The notes beneath the pieces were generated by a model that saw only the letters and a program-made list of their open reading frames with translations, ran no database searches and was not told the DNA's origin. Shown here piece by piece: positions 1 through 9,900 of a stretch of DNA of 64,000 nt (position 1 is its first letter; every line of letters begins with the position of its first letter). Source of the stretch: Metellina segmentata (Eukaryota > Arthropoda > Arachnida > Araneae > Tetragnathidae); NCBI GenBank assembly GCA_947359465.1, contig OX375873.1, positions 44,674,437 through 44,738,436 of the forward strand, written 5' to 3'. The position numbers and the translations under genes were made by a program.

Positions 1-329
1 ATGCGATCGTGCGCATCAAAGCTAGTATATAAGACTGAATAATAAATTATGGAACAACATGCTTGATCGCTGTCGAATTAGTGATAATGCATGAAATTAG
101 ACAATAATCATCACAGCCAATAAATAACACTTTCATATTTAAATATACAAAGAAATATCGGTGAGAGAGATATACTCTCTAAGACAAAAAAAAAGTTGCG
201 CCTAGAAGGATTTGTCAGAATGCAATGGAATTTACAAAGTTTGCAAAGTGTGCTTATGGATGAGTAAATGACTAAAATTTCAGAGAGAAGTATGCAAATT
301 TTATTGAAAAATTAAAAAAAGGGGGTATC
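1..329. other. No gene seen
   Basis: AT-rich sequence with no convincing reading frame. The A-rich stretch just before 330 probably belongs to the end of the Tc1 element that follows, but I see no terminal inverted repeat. Confidence 0.5.
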
Positions 330-875
330 TCAATATGGCGTATGACCACCATTATTCCTAATACAGCATGCCAAGCGCCTTGATAGTGAATCATACAGGC
401 TCTTTATGAAGTCCTGCGACAGTCCCTCCCATGGTACTTGAACCATGTCACGAAATTCCAGTAGATTCCGCGGTATGGGTGGAGTGGTGACATCTAGTCC
501 AATGGCATCCCATACAATTTCGATCGGGAACAGGTCCGGTGAGTATGCTGGACATGGTAAGATATCGTTGTGTCGTAGACAGGCTCTAGAGACTGCATCA
601 ATATGGGGTTGAGCAGAGTCTTGTTGGAAAAGTGGGTGAACCTGGGAGTTCAGGAATGGAAGCGGTACTGGCTATAACATTTATTGTATGTAACGCTGGC
701 CTGTCAAAGAGCGTGTAACGAATACCAAAGGTGATTTGTCATCATACGCAATTGCACCTTCCACCATGACACTAGGTCTTCTGGACGTGTGACGCAGCAC
801 AACAAACCGTGAATTTTGCCGCTGACCACTTTGCCTCCACACACGGATTCGATTGTCGTCTCCACCCAGTCACCC
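330..875 (-). pseudogene. Tc1-like transposase, C-terminal catalytic part
   Basis: Read on the minus strand, this gives the second half of a Tc1/mariner transposase, the DD34E enzyme that cuts and pastes its own element. Visible in order are a stretch like DDNRIRVWRQ, the block MVEGAIAYDDKSPLVFV, the second catalytic aspartate in QQDSAQPH, the catalytic glutamate in SPDLFPIEIVWD, and the C-terminus NNGGHTPY followed by a stop at 330-332. The N-terminal helix-turn-helix domains and the first catalytic aspartate are absent. Two in-frame stops lie just after a QRYIQ motif (about 680), so it is dead. The 5' side is replaced abruptly by a SINE at about 877. The family call is firm. I see no terminal inverted repeats that would define the whole element. 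Confidence 0.85.
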
Positions 876-876
876 T

Positions 877-1090
877 CTGTCAGATTAGAGGTCAACACCT
901 GAGCTGACAGCGTACTCTTCAAGCTTCCATACTTGGAAAACGTGGGGACATTTGAGGCCCAATAGATTTACCGTGCATCATTCACCGTGTACACGAAGGT
1001 CTTCGACTAGACCGAGTTTTGAACTCGCAATCCTTCTGTTCTGAATCCGCTAATCTTCCAACCGTGCTATCGTGGCCAACATAAACTAAA
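877..1090 (-). repeat. tRNA-derived SINE (family A), 3' truncated
   Basis: On the minus strand this starts with a degenerate tRNA-like head (A-box-like tagcacggttgg, B-box-like cgagttcaaaactcgg, about 1015-1085). It continues into the same body as the SINE copies at 11553, 20990, 26075 and 62945 (a block like gtgtacacggtgaatgatgc, then cagctcaggtgttgacctc). It stops at the shared word atctgac and joins Tc1 transposase sequence directly. The body match to the complete copy at 62.95-63.29 kb is the main evidence. Confidence 0.6.
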
Positions 1091-1194
1091 TCATGCAGTC
1101 TTCAACTCTTCGGTTACTCAAAAACTACGAATCTGCAATTTGAGTGTTTTCATCAAAGTGCTTTCTCTGGAATATTTATATACACTACCCTACA

Positions 1195-1290
1195 ATAATG
1201 GACCGGACAGCAAGATGCGATGGTATAAGGGAAATAATACATGCTTTAATATGGGGATAGTCCTCCACGTGCTGCAAATGATACACAGCT
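1195..1290 (-). pseudogene. Probable C-terminal tail of the Tc1 transposase split by the 1299-3544 element
   Basis: If the insert and one copy of its 8-bp target duplication are removed, the minus-strand frame that ends ...LQEEWTQIL at 3545 runs on into AVYHLQHVEDYPHIKACI here. That looks like the Tc1 C-terminal block (...LVDSMPRRIKACI...). The match is weaker than for the 3.55-3.84 kb part, and the extreme C-terminus is not recognisable. Confidence 0.45.
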
Positions 1291-1298
1291 ATGAGTAT

Positions 1299-1630
1299 TA
1301 GGGTGCATCGAAAAAATCGAAATTTCTTAGATCTTTTTGCTGTAGTGCGGAAAAAGTTGTGTACTCCCATCATTAAAAAGCACTTGGAATTTTATAACTG
1401 TAGGTTGATATCTTCTGTTGCCTCAGTGGGCCGAAAGTTCCGAAAATTGGACTAAAAATGGTTAAAATACAAAAATTAATAAATAATCACAGATTTCGTT
1501 GATCGGTTTGGGGTAGTGCTTACAAGTTACTATTGTTTAACAACAACAATCGTAAAAAATTTTTAGAATTTTGGTTAATATCATCTGCCACCTCGGCGAT
1601 ACCAAATTTTGGAAAATGAAGGCAAAATTT
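1299..1630. repeat. Left terminal inverted repeat of the 1299-3544 element
   Basis: Its reverse complement matches 3264-3544 nearly throughout the outer ~80 bp, for example aaatttcttagatctttttg at 1319-1338 against its complement near 3510. Similarity continues with indels to a block around 1600 (accaaattttggaaaa) matched at about 3268. The left copy carries extra sequence (about 1470-1530). Confidence 0.85.
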
Positions 1631-1714
1631 TAAATTAATACACGTCACACTTACCTTATTTTAATGCGAACAGAAACTTTATTTTTCCTTTCAAACTTAC
1701 AAATGACAAAAGCA

Positions 1715-3277
1715 TTACTTCTTGTAATAATTTTTTGTCTCAAATTTTGACATGTGTTTTCTGGATTCTAGTGTTGCTCTGATAAATCCCTCCCTGTTCT
1801 GCGGCCCAATTGTTTTTCCGAAGGCTGCAGAGACTAGTTTCACAATCCGCTCAACTGCTTGAGTGTGTGATGGAAATTTAATAAAGTCCCAGCATACCGT
1901 CCATAGTACATTGGCATACCGTCCAGTATCATCTTCAGAAGTTCTTGAGAACTAATCTCTCTGTGAACTGGAGGCGATGTCACATAACTAGCTTGCCAGT
2001 CAATGAGATCTACATAGTCTGTAGAGCTCCAAAGTTAACAGCATGAGTAACAAATCTGCGAACACAATTTTCATCTGGGCTAATTTCCCTTGCCTTCATT
2101 ATCCGCCGAGCTGCAAGGGCCCCAATATGGCACCTCTCATCAGTTAACATGACCAAAAGCATGTTTTCTGGAGCCGAAAAGTAAGCGTTGAGAGAAATAA
2201 CTAGTTCGATTACGTCACGATACTTCTTAGGCAAGTACCGAGGTAAGCTGATGAAATGCCACAGGTGTCTAGCAACGTCCTTTATGGAATTACGAATCTT
2301 AATTCGGAACCATGAGGTAGGTAGACAGGCTCGTAGAATGAATACAACCAAAGTTAGCAACTCATTTGATGAGTCTAATGTAGATATATATAACCTCAGT
2401 ATTGGATTGGCAGTTGTTAGCCAACGAGCCAAATTCAACGTTCATGGTTAGCTAGATCTGAACAACAAACGCCAGGACTAATGACGATGCAAATGTCTAA
2501 TAAGTATTTCTGATTTAAACTGAAGGTGGTAGGATCAATGTCTAGCAACTCGCATTAAAAAGCAACAGTTGAAAGCTTTTCGCATCCTTTGAGCTTTCGT
2601 CCAATGTATCCGGTGTAAATGTGGGACCAGATGACTTGCCGGCTATGGACTCAAATAGGTGTCGTAATGGCAACTCATTGAAATGAAGTAAGCAGATAAT
2701 ACATTAAACTGGTCTCTGAGGTTTCAATTCAAGCCTGTGAACTACACCATTAAACACTCATGTGTTTACTACAGTGCCGTAACACCTGAGAACAATAAGG
2801 TTGTTATAATTATCCAATAAAGCACTTGTTACGTATTTGTAAATGCTATTGAATATATCAAGGCTAGATCCAATTTCAAGTGTAACATGTACGTAGATCC
2901 AGGCTCCGATATAATATAGTAATGCGCTTCTGCAATTGTTCTTTGGAACTGCTTGTCCTCGAGTGTTTCTGATGCTAAAGTTTTCTCATGCTGTCCATCA
3001 AAATAAAGGCCAGATAGAGTAGAATGATTTTCATATGATCTTAAGACCAATTTTTTGTAAATTCTCGATTTTTTACCCACATAACACTCGATGCAATAGC
3101 AGCCGTGGCTCTGTTGGATACAGCATATCTTTGACTAACAAGAACTATGTTATGCAGTTTTAAAAGCATTTGTTCCACTTTTTTGGCAGAGCGCCAAACC
3201 CAGTCTGTCTGGATTGTGCATTGTACAAGCAGTAAACAGTTGTACAGAAAAGTACCAAAATGCGTCAAAATTTCCAA
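1715..3277 (-). pseudogene. Decayed transposase-like protein of a recurrent arthropod family
   Basis: Sewn together across several stops and frame shifts, the minus strand shows one long protein. Blocks in order: RYAVSNRATAAIASSV (~3110), LYFDGQHEKT (~3000), VLRCYGTVVNT (~2780), ICLLHFNELPLRHLFE (~2690), SLNQKYLLDICIVISPG (~2500), RWLTTANPILRLYIS (~2420), SLPRYLPKKYRDVI (~2230), NAYFSAPENMLLVMLTDER (~2160), DYVDLIDWQ (~2010), HTQAVERIVKL (~1850) and a C-terminus ending KNYYKK. From memory, unverified, this block order recurs in predicted proteins of spiders and aphids with no assigned function. Blocks like FDGRKD, GCDGT and CxxH are what an RNase H-like hAT-type transposase core would show. 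Here the middle motif reads RCYGT, so the presumed acidic residue is lost. The longest open piece is 2010-2438. It lies wholly between the two inverted repeats. Confidence 0.7.
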
Positions 3278-3544
3278 AATTTGATCCCGATGAGGCGGCA
3301 GAAGATATTAACATTAAATTTTAAAAATGTTTATAGTCGTTGTTGTTAAAAAATAGTAACTTTTAAAAGCTACCATTTTTTTCAATTTTAGTCCAATTTT
3401 TGGAACTTTCGGCCCATTGAGGCAACAGAAGAAATCAACTCACAGTTTTAAGATTCCGTACGTTTTTTAATGATGGGAGTACACAACTTTTCCGCACTAT
3501 CGCAAAAAGATCTAAGAAATTTCGATTTTTTTCGATACGCCCTA
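3264..3544. repeat. Right terminal inverted repeat of the 1299-3544 element
   Basis: Inverted partner of 1299-1630. Shared blocks include gtgtactcccatcattaaaa, ttcttctgttgcctca and gggccgaaagttcc, read on the complementary strand. The outermost bases are CGCCCTA, followed by the target duplication ATGAGTAT. Confidence 0.85.
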
Positions 3545-3552
3545 ATGAGTAT

Positions 3553-3840
3553 TTGTGTCCATTCCTCCTGCAAGAATGTCGCCAGCTCAGCTGTAGATTT
3601 CGGACGTGGTTCCCTGGTCCGTAAGCGATTTCTAACTTGTCCCACAAATGTTTTACGGTGTTTAGGTCGGGACTCTGAGCAGGACAGGAAAGACGTTTTA
3701 CAACCATATCTTGATACCATTGTTTAACAGAGGCTGAAACATGACATGGAGCCTTGTCGTTCTGGAAGCATCATTTGACCATATTATAAAATTGCAAGAG
3801 CGTAGGAAGAACCTGATGGTCCAAAATGTTCATGTAGGCG
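3553..3840 (-). pseudogene. Tc1-like transposase fragment, target of the long-TIR element
   Basis: On the minus strand the second catalytic block reads QNDKAPCH, then CPAQSPDLNTVKHLWDKLE, then a C-terminal helix region ending in a frame like LQEEWTQIL at the insertion point. In Tc1 enzymes the last block normally reads DLNPIEHLW. Here the catalytic glutamate is replaced (TVKHLW), and a stop lies before QNDKAPCH, so the gene is inactive. The 5' side ends in a (TA)n tract at 3841. The C-terminal continuation appears to lie across the insert, at 1195-1290. Confidence 0.8.
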
Positions 3841-3865
3841 TATATATATATATATATATATATAT
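3841..3865. repeat. (TA)n microsatellite
   Basis: Twenty-five bases of uninterrupted alternating TA at the truncated side of a Tc1 fragment. TA is also the Tc1 target site. Confidence 0.95.
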
Positions 3866-4952
3866 GCTAAATGCGCAAGTTTTCTGTGATCCGCGCAGAC
3901 TACACACAAGCAAAGAAATACCTGGTTTTTACCAATCATACTATTTTTCTGAGACATTTTCTGTCAATTTAAATATAGGCTACGATAATACTTAAGTGTT
4001 TTTGTGGTTTCTGTACGTCTTCCAAAGGTGACGTCGCTTAGCCCGTTTATCGAATACGATTTCAGCACGTATGCAGTAAAAATTCCAAAGAAAATTAATT
4101 CCGAATTGAAATATGATTTTGTTGATTGATCACACTAATTATATTAAATTCAAATGCAAGCAAAACAGCAATAAACTGCATTTTGAGGTATCCCAGATAT
4201 ATATCATGCAAGAGCATTAGTGTTGCGGAGCTAAAATCTTCACATTCTGTCTAGTTTGTTTGTTTTCACTGAAAATCCTTCAATAGGAACAGAACCTTTG
4301 ACAAATAACAATATTTTGCAGACTCGTATTAGCATAGTGCTATGGCTAAGTAGGTGTTAATTCTCATATGCCTATGAAGATGTCGGCTGGCTCAATAAAT
4401 AACGAGTAGGGTAAAAATATAAATAAGAAATAAAAATTAAATAAACGTATTAGGCTAGCTATTCAACCTGACGTAGTTTCTTTCCTCAAAAACAAAAGTT
4501 ATAATAAGAAGGCTAACATATTCCGACTGTCTATGATCGCTATATTCTAAAGTTATTTAAATCTGTAGCCAGCTCGAGCAACAGGACTGAAGGAAAAGGC
4601 TAATTTGATTTGATCTATTGCCAGGGCCTCGGGACCAATTTTTATACGTGGACCGATATCACCACAACTATATTTGATTCTATCAGAGCAAGTGGCCTAG
4701 CCCAGTAAACCCCGAAAATTTTAATATTATCTTTTATTAATATCTTTTTTTTTTAATGTGTACGTTCAAGTCTTCTGAAATTACAAAATAACGTACTGTT
4801 GATCATCGGAAAACATATTTTTAGAATCTTAATTCATATTATATTGTGGATAAATAAAAATATATAAAAATAGTGCCAAGAAAATCGCTTTAACCTCCAT
4901 TGGTTATGTTTTTGGGTTAGGCCACTCTTGCTGTGATAGCCTCATTTAACCT
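3866..4952. other. No gene seen
   Basis: AT-rich, with only short open frames. I recognise nothing here. Confidence 0.5.
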
Positions 4953-5765
4953 CGACGCAAAAAAAATCACTGATAAGTCAAGATTAAATTTAAAAAAAAA
5001 AAAAACAGCAGTTTATTTTCTTTTGGAAATTTCATTTATTCAACAAAAAAAAATCACTGATAAGTCACCTATACATTAAAAAAAGCAGCATCTTATTTTC
5101 TTTCGGAAATTTGACTTTTTCGACATAAAAAAATCATGGATAAGGCACCTATAAATTAAAATAATCAACAGTTTATTTTCTTTTGGAAATTTGATTTATT
5201 CGACATAAAAAAATCACTAATAAATCACCTATAAATTAAAAAAAAGCTCCAGTTTTTTTTTTGGAAATTTGATTTATTTGACATAAAAAAATCACTGATA
5301 AGTCACCTATAAATTAAAAAAAAGCAGCAGTTTATTTTTTTTTTGAAAATTTCATTTATGCGACATAAAAAAATCACTGATAAGTCATCTATAAATTAAA
5401 AAAAGCAGCAGTTTATTTTCTTTTGGAAAATTGATTTATTCGACATAAAAAAAATCACTGATAAATCACCTATAAATTAAAAAAAACAGCAGTTTATTTT
5501 CTTTTGGAAATTTGATTTATTCGACATAAAAAAAATCACTGATAAGTCACCTTTCAATTAAAAAAGCAGCAGTTTATTTTCTTTTGGAAATTTGATTTTT
5601 TCGACATAAAAAAAAATCACTGATAAGTCACCTATAAATTAAAAAAGCAGCAGTTTCTTTTCTTTTGGAAATTTGATTTATTCGACATAAAAAAAATCAC
5701 TGATAAGTCACCTATAAATTAAAAAAGCAGCAGTTTATTTTGTTTTGGAAATTTGATTTATTCAG
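4953..5765. repeat. Tandem array, ~80-bp unit, about ten copies
   Basis: A unit containing aaaaaaatcactgataagtc, cacctataaattaaaa, gcagcagtttattttctttt and ggaaatttgatttattcgac repeats with spacing of 78-87 bp. The tgataagtc anchor falls near 4971, 5058, 5138, 5218, 5296, 5378, 5459, 5540, 5621 and 5701. The first units are the most diverged; those after about 5380 are nearly uniform, as expected for array turnover. One strand is strongly A-rich. No gene lies inside. Confidence 0.95.
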
Positions 5766-5984
5766 ATATTGAACACCTATCACTGAATGATATCAAATTT
5801 GAGCACACTCACACACTATGCAGATATAAGAGCTGATTACTTTTGCTTGGGTTTTAAAACATTCATTTTTTTCACTCTAAAGCATTCATTATTCTTTCTT
5901 CACCACATCAATCAAAAGCGAAACAAATCTAACCTCTGGCTACAGTTTGAAATGTATCGGTCACTTGAATCACACGTGCTTTAA

Positions 5985-6260
5985 AATCCCCTCGCTGTGT
6001 TGCTTCCCCCGACACCCATACTTCCGCCTGCGTCAGCACGTTTCCGCATGGACGATGCCACGCTGAACGCTATGAGATCAATGTCCCCCCCCGGATTGTT
6101 TGGAATGCGTGGGGCGGCACCGTTTTCACACCCCCGGTCCATCTTCAAGCTATTAAGATGGGGCAGCCGAGACACCATCAATTTCCGCATCACGAACTGT
6201 GGGAAGTGACGTAGCGTCCATGGAGATGTCATACAAGAGACGCATCCGAAAAAAAAGATG
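5985..6260. other. GC-rich island, function unknown
   Basis: A sharp rise in GC and CpG in AT-rich surroundings, with open frames on both strands (5997-6209 plus, 5981-6307 minus). The minus frame is rich in G, R and S; the plus frame begins MLLPPTPILPPASARF. Neither resembles a family I know and I see no convincing splice pair. It could be a promoter, a 5' UTR exon or a decayed repeat. Confidence 0.35.
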
Positions 6261-6449
6261 GATGGCGGAGAATTATTCAAAAGAAAAGACCGGACTTTTT
6301 CTGACAAAGTATTTGGGTAAGTTAAATTTGAAACAATACTTATAGGCTTTTTTACACTTCAATCGAAATGGTGTTTCTTCATTCATATTCCCAACAACAT
6401 TTTCTTTGCCATAATTTAAATCTACTTTTTATTCCATACCAAACATCTT

Positions 6450-6680
6450 AGTGGTTTCGGCAAGATATATATCTTGCCCTTCAAGATCTGACCTATTTGG
6501 CTGATGATGACATATCTCGTCCTAATTAGTGCCGATTTACTTCCGAATGATGATGATATTGCCATTTCTTTATGTAGAGATCAAGATCCTGTCAGTTTTC
6601 TTCAAATGACTATATATCTCGTCCATCAAGATCTGTTCAGTTTTGTGAATGGTGACATACCTCGTCGAGTTGACCGCCAG
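6450..6680 (+). repeat. Palindrome-core repeat family, three to four units
   Basis: Repeats of the pattern (a/t)gac-atatctcgtc, then ccatcaagatctgttcagtt, occur at about 6455-6500, 6505-6520, 6580-6625 and 6650-6660 in imperfect tandem. The same sequence occurs inverted at 8290-8385 and 19905-20000. The best-preserved core, at 8344-8359, is a perfect palindrome. Confidence 0.6.
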
Positions 6681-6689
6681 GAGGGTTAA

Positions 6690-8280
6690 AATGTCAAGGT
6701 AATGTCGAGTATTCTTTTTATCAAAATAAAAATAAAATTTGAACAGGAATATTACAATTACTTTCTTTTTTTTATATTTTAAGCCGCAAGTCCCGGTATA
6801 ATTCGCTGTCGTGTGGCAAACAAAGACTGTATGTGACAAGCTCAACCCTACCACTTTCTAATACGTAAAATAAAGATGAATTTCATTGCACACCACCATA
6901 AGCTGAATTGCTTCCAATTGTATCACGCCCAGTTCTCTTTTTTAAAATTTAAGCAGATTTTTACGGAAATTGATGTAGTATTTGATGCAGGTACAGTGAA
7001 ATATTTCTTTACAGATAAATGGCACCTATTTGTTTTGGGGTTCCATCGATACTGTTACAGCAAGTGTACATTCTTTGTCTTAAGACTAAACTCGTAGCAT
7101 TTGGTAATCTTTCCAATTATTACCTAAATGTTTAAAGATTCTCCTGGTATTGATAGATTCTCCATCCAGTGCATTTCACACAATTAATAGTGAATAAGTT
7201 ACGCGTGTTTCGTGTTTCAAAATGAAAGTTTGTTTTTATTTGAATGTATATAAATGAATACAAGAAACTCAAAGCTAAAGAGGATTTAAGTATCCCTTGT
7301 TCATTAAAGTATTTCGAAATTTAATACTTATATTTCCAAAAGAGAAAAAATAGGGAACCTTTTTTGTGATGTAAAAGTATGAAGTATAATGAGGATATTA
7401 CCTTCCAATTTATAAAATTTATTTTTACAAGGAACATTGTTTTGAAAAAAATAACATTACGAGCTTATGATGATTAATTACAAAACTATAATTAGACAAA
7501 TGTTTTAAAGTAAAATAGGAAAGGAAAACAAAATGTAAGATTATTTTTTAAACGCTGGTCAATTACATATTTCATGAAACGTTTTAATTTTTTTATTTAT
7601 TGATTCATTTCTATCTAACGTAATTATGCAACCAAACACGATTTATCATTTAGGCGTTACACAACAATATGTGTAAAAACAAACATTTGTGTATGCTTAC
7701 AGTTGAAGAAAATTATTTAAAAAACATGATGATTTCAACAGTCTGATCGTGACAAGATTTTCGAGTAGCGTAGTATTGATTTTATCGTATATCATAATTG
7801 CTGCTAAATAACTCTATCCATTGGTTGAAAGAACAGTAGGAAATATTCTGTTGATCTTAAAAAATTAAAAGTGGTTATAAATCTTACTGCATACAACAAA
7901 CACTGCATGGTTTGTAATCCGATGGAACTTGACGATACACATTCCCGCGTAAATGCTGTTTAATATTTCGTGTGTATTCTCTACCTCTCTATTAATATTT
8001 GTACAGAAAATTTGTTAACCAACTGCCGTGTGTGAAAAGGGTTTTAAATCTAAATTTGGAAATTGTGGGTTGCTAATTGTTACATGCTGTATACATACGT
8101 ATTTGACACATGTATGTGTGTACTTGCACATCAAACAGTTGATCAACTCCAAGTTTAATCTTTTTAACACTCCTGGGGTCTGATCTTCGTAACCCCGTTG
8201 TAGTGGCCAGTCCCTGATATAAAACCATTTTTCAAACTGTCACCAATTCTAATCCCGCTCGGATCAACATTCTACTTTAA
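6690..8280. other. No gene seen
   Basis: AT-rich, only short frames, no recognisable repeat or RNA. Confidence 0.5.
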
Positions 8281-8289
8281 AGAATATAA

Positions 8290-8385
8290 TAAGGAAGTTT
8301 TACCTCGAGGTATCTCGTCGTTAAAAAAATTGACCAGATCTTGGACGAGATATCTCGTCGAAACTGCTTGGAGGTTTGACTGTAG
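8290..8385 (-). repeat. Palindrome-core repeat, two units
   Basis: Minus-strand match to the 6450-6680 family: gcagtttcgacgagatatct, then ctcgtccaagatctggtcaa, then a second copy of the core near 8310 (cgaggtatctcgtcg on the plus strand). The core GACGAGATATCTCGTC at 8344-8359 is a perfect 16-bp palindrome. Confidence 0.6.
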
Positions 8386-8619
8386 ATGTGAACAATTTTT
8401 TATATAGGTTCACATAACATGCATTCTTACATTCGTAACAGACACATCATATCTTCGCTTAGTCCACTCCCTAGTTCACCATGGGGAAACTATTTGGAAA
8501 CCAGCCGAGCTTTGCAAGTTTGCAAATATTTTACACATGTTATTCAACATATTTTTTAAAAAGAAAAACGTCTAGTCCATCAAGCTACATTGCATCAGGG
8601 TAATGCCTGGACAAAAAGT

Positions 8620-9060
8620 CGGATAAAAAATGAAAGGCCGTGAAAATGGCAGTCGATCTACGTCCAGGAGGAGGAGGGAAAGGACACTATCCCCCTGGAA
8701 AGTCGAGGGACGTCAAGGAACATCTGTTTCCGCCTCCTCGACCTCCAGAGAATGCATCGGAGGATTCGATATAGATCTGTACGTCACGGGGGAGGGCGGC
8801 TCTCATTTGCATTTTTCTTAACTTGTCGAAAAGGGTGGTTGGATATCGTATTTTTGTCCGCTGCTGTTCCCCTTGACTTGGTGAAACCGAAGGGTCGTCT
8901 CTTGGCTGACGGAATGTGTTTCTGGCGGTTTCCATTTGACCACTCGTATCATCCGTTGAAATAAGTGTACCAGAAGGGTTCTGATATTCAAACCTTCCTC
9001 TACGAATAATAAACTGGATTCTCATAGGGATGTATGTCCCCATGCACCATTCAGGTTGAT
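8620..9060. other. GC-richer block with a 118-codon minus-strand frame, unidentified
   Basis: The minus frame 8687-9043 encodes a polar, basic protein (MRIQFIIRRGRFEYQNPSG near the start, a GGRGGGN stretch near the end). A plus frame (8630-8821) overlaps it. I recognise no domain. The base composition differs clearly from the flanks. It may be an exon, a decayed element or a regulatory island. Confidence 0.3.
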
Positions 9061-9512
9061 GGTTGGTGTTTCATCGGGCGCAATGTTTAAAAACTGATCT
9101 GGCTCGGTTTTGCATAGAAACCTGAGAGGTGTAGGTAGGGCAGGATAGCTTTCTCCTTGAGTATATTTATCTCTCTTCTGTATAAGTTTTTCTTTCCTTA
9201 TGGTCGTTTGTTAATTTACTTCATGTTGTTTGACACAGTATATCCATAAAATATGATCCATAAAATATGATCCGCTCTAAGAACCGTTGATGAATGTGCA
9301 TAACGTGGTGTTTTTATGCGTTTGAAGCGTCAGATATTTCTAATAGGTTAGGTGTTCCAAATATCGCCACTGTGCTTAATATCGCCTACTGGTGTTTGCA
9401 AGCTACTATGCGCGACGTATATCAGTTTATGTAGTTACCTTGACGGTTTAGATGTTTTGCCACACGTAGCGTCACCGGCAACTTTCCTATCAGTTATATC
9501 AACAACTAGCAA

Positions 9513-9900
9513 CTAAGGATGCGACATCGATGTCGATGTTTAATAAAAAACAATATTTACCATCGATGTATTGGAGCCGATGAATTTTTAACATTGATGT
9601 TTATACATGTAGATGTTTTATTTTTAAATGAAAAAAGTATCATTATAAAAATTAAAAAAGTAACCAAGTAGCATAATTTTCATAAGTAAATTTAACATTC
9701 TTTTAGACCAAAGTGGCCAAGGGTGAAGAGTCTGAAAAGTAGGGATGCAACATTGATGTCGATGTTTTATAAAAAGATTGATGCACTTACTATCGATTTA
9801 TTGGGGCCGATGTTTGCTTAACATCGATGTTATATTTTTGAAGAAAAAAAAACCATAATCAAAATTAAGAAAAAAAAAACATGCAACTAAGTATTTGTCA
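9513..9900 (+). repeat. Two direct copies of a hAT-like end sequence
   Basis: The block aaggatgcgacatcgatgtcgatg at about 9516 recurs at about 9751 as tagggatgcaacattgatgtcgatg. Both continue into tttaataaaaa, then atcgatgtattgg(a/g)gccgatg and an A-rich tail. A TAGGG start followed by ATCGAT-rich subterminal repeats is typical of hAT element ends. No transposase is associated, so these could be non-autonomous copies or solo ends. Confidence 0.45.

Larger units (their letters stand above)
1299..3544 (-). mobile_element. Long-TIR DNA transposon, decayed, 2,246 bp, 8-bp target duplication
   Basis: The element starts TAGGGTGCATCGAAAAAATC and ends with the reverse complement TAGGGCGTATCGAAAAAAAT. 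The eight bases ATGAGTAT occur perfectly on both sides (1291-1298 and 3545-3552). The ends are long inverted repeats of roughly 330 bp (left) and 280 bp (right). Between them lies one minus-strand gene relic. An 8-bp duplication with a TAGGG terminus fits the hAT superfamily (TIR start YARNG), but such long inverted repeats are unusual for hAT. The target was itself a Tc1 transposase gene. The boundaries are read directly; the superfamily is inference. Confidence 0.85.

Noticed and set aside
2188..2451. 87-codon plus-strand frame
   Set aside because: It is the shadow of the minus-strand transposase-like gene, which has the conserved blocks.
4953..5765. A CRISPR-like array
   Set aside because: Units are contiguous and similar throughout, with no variable spacers; the genome is eukaryotic.
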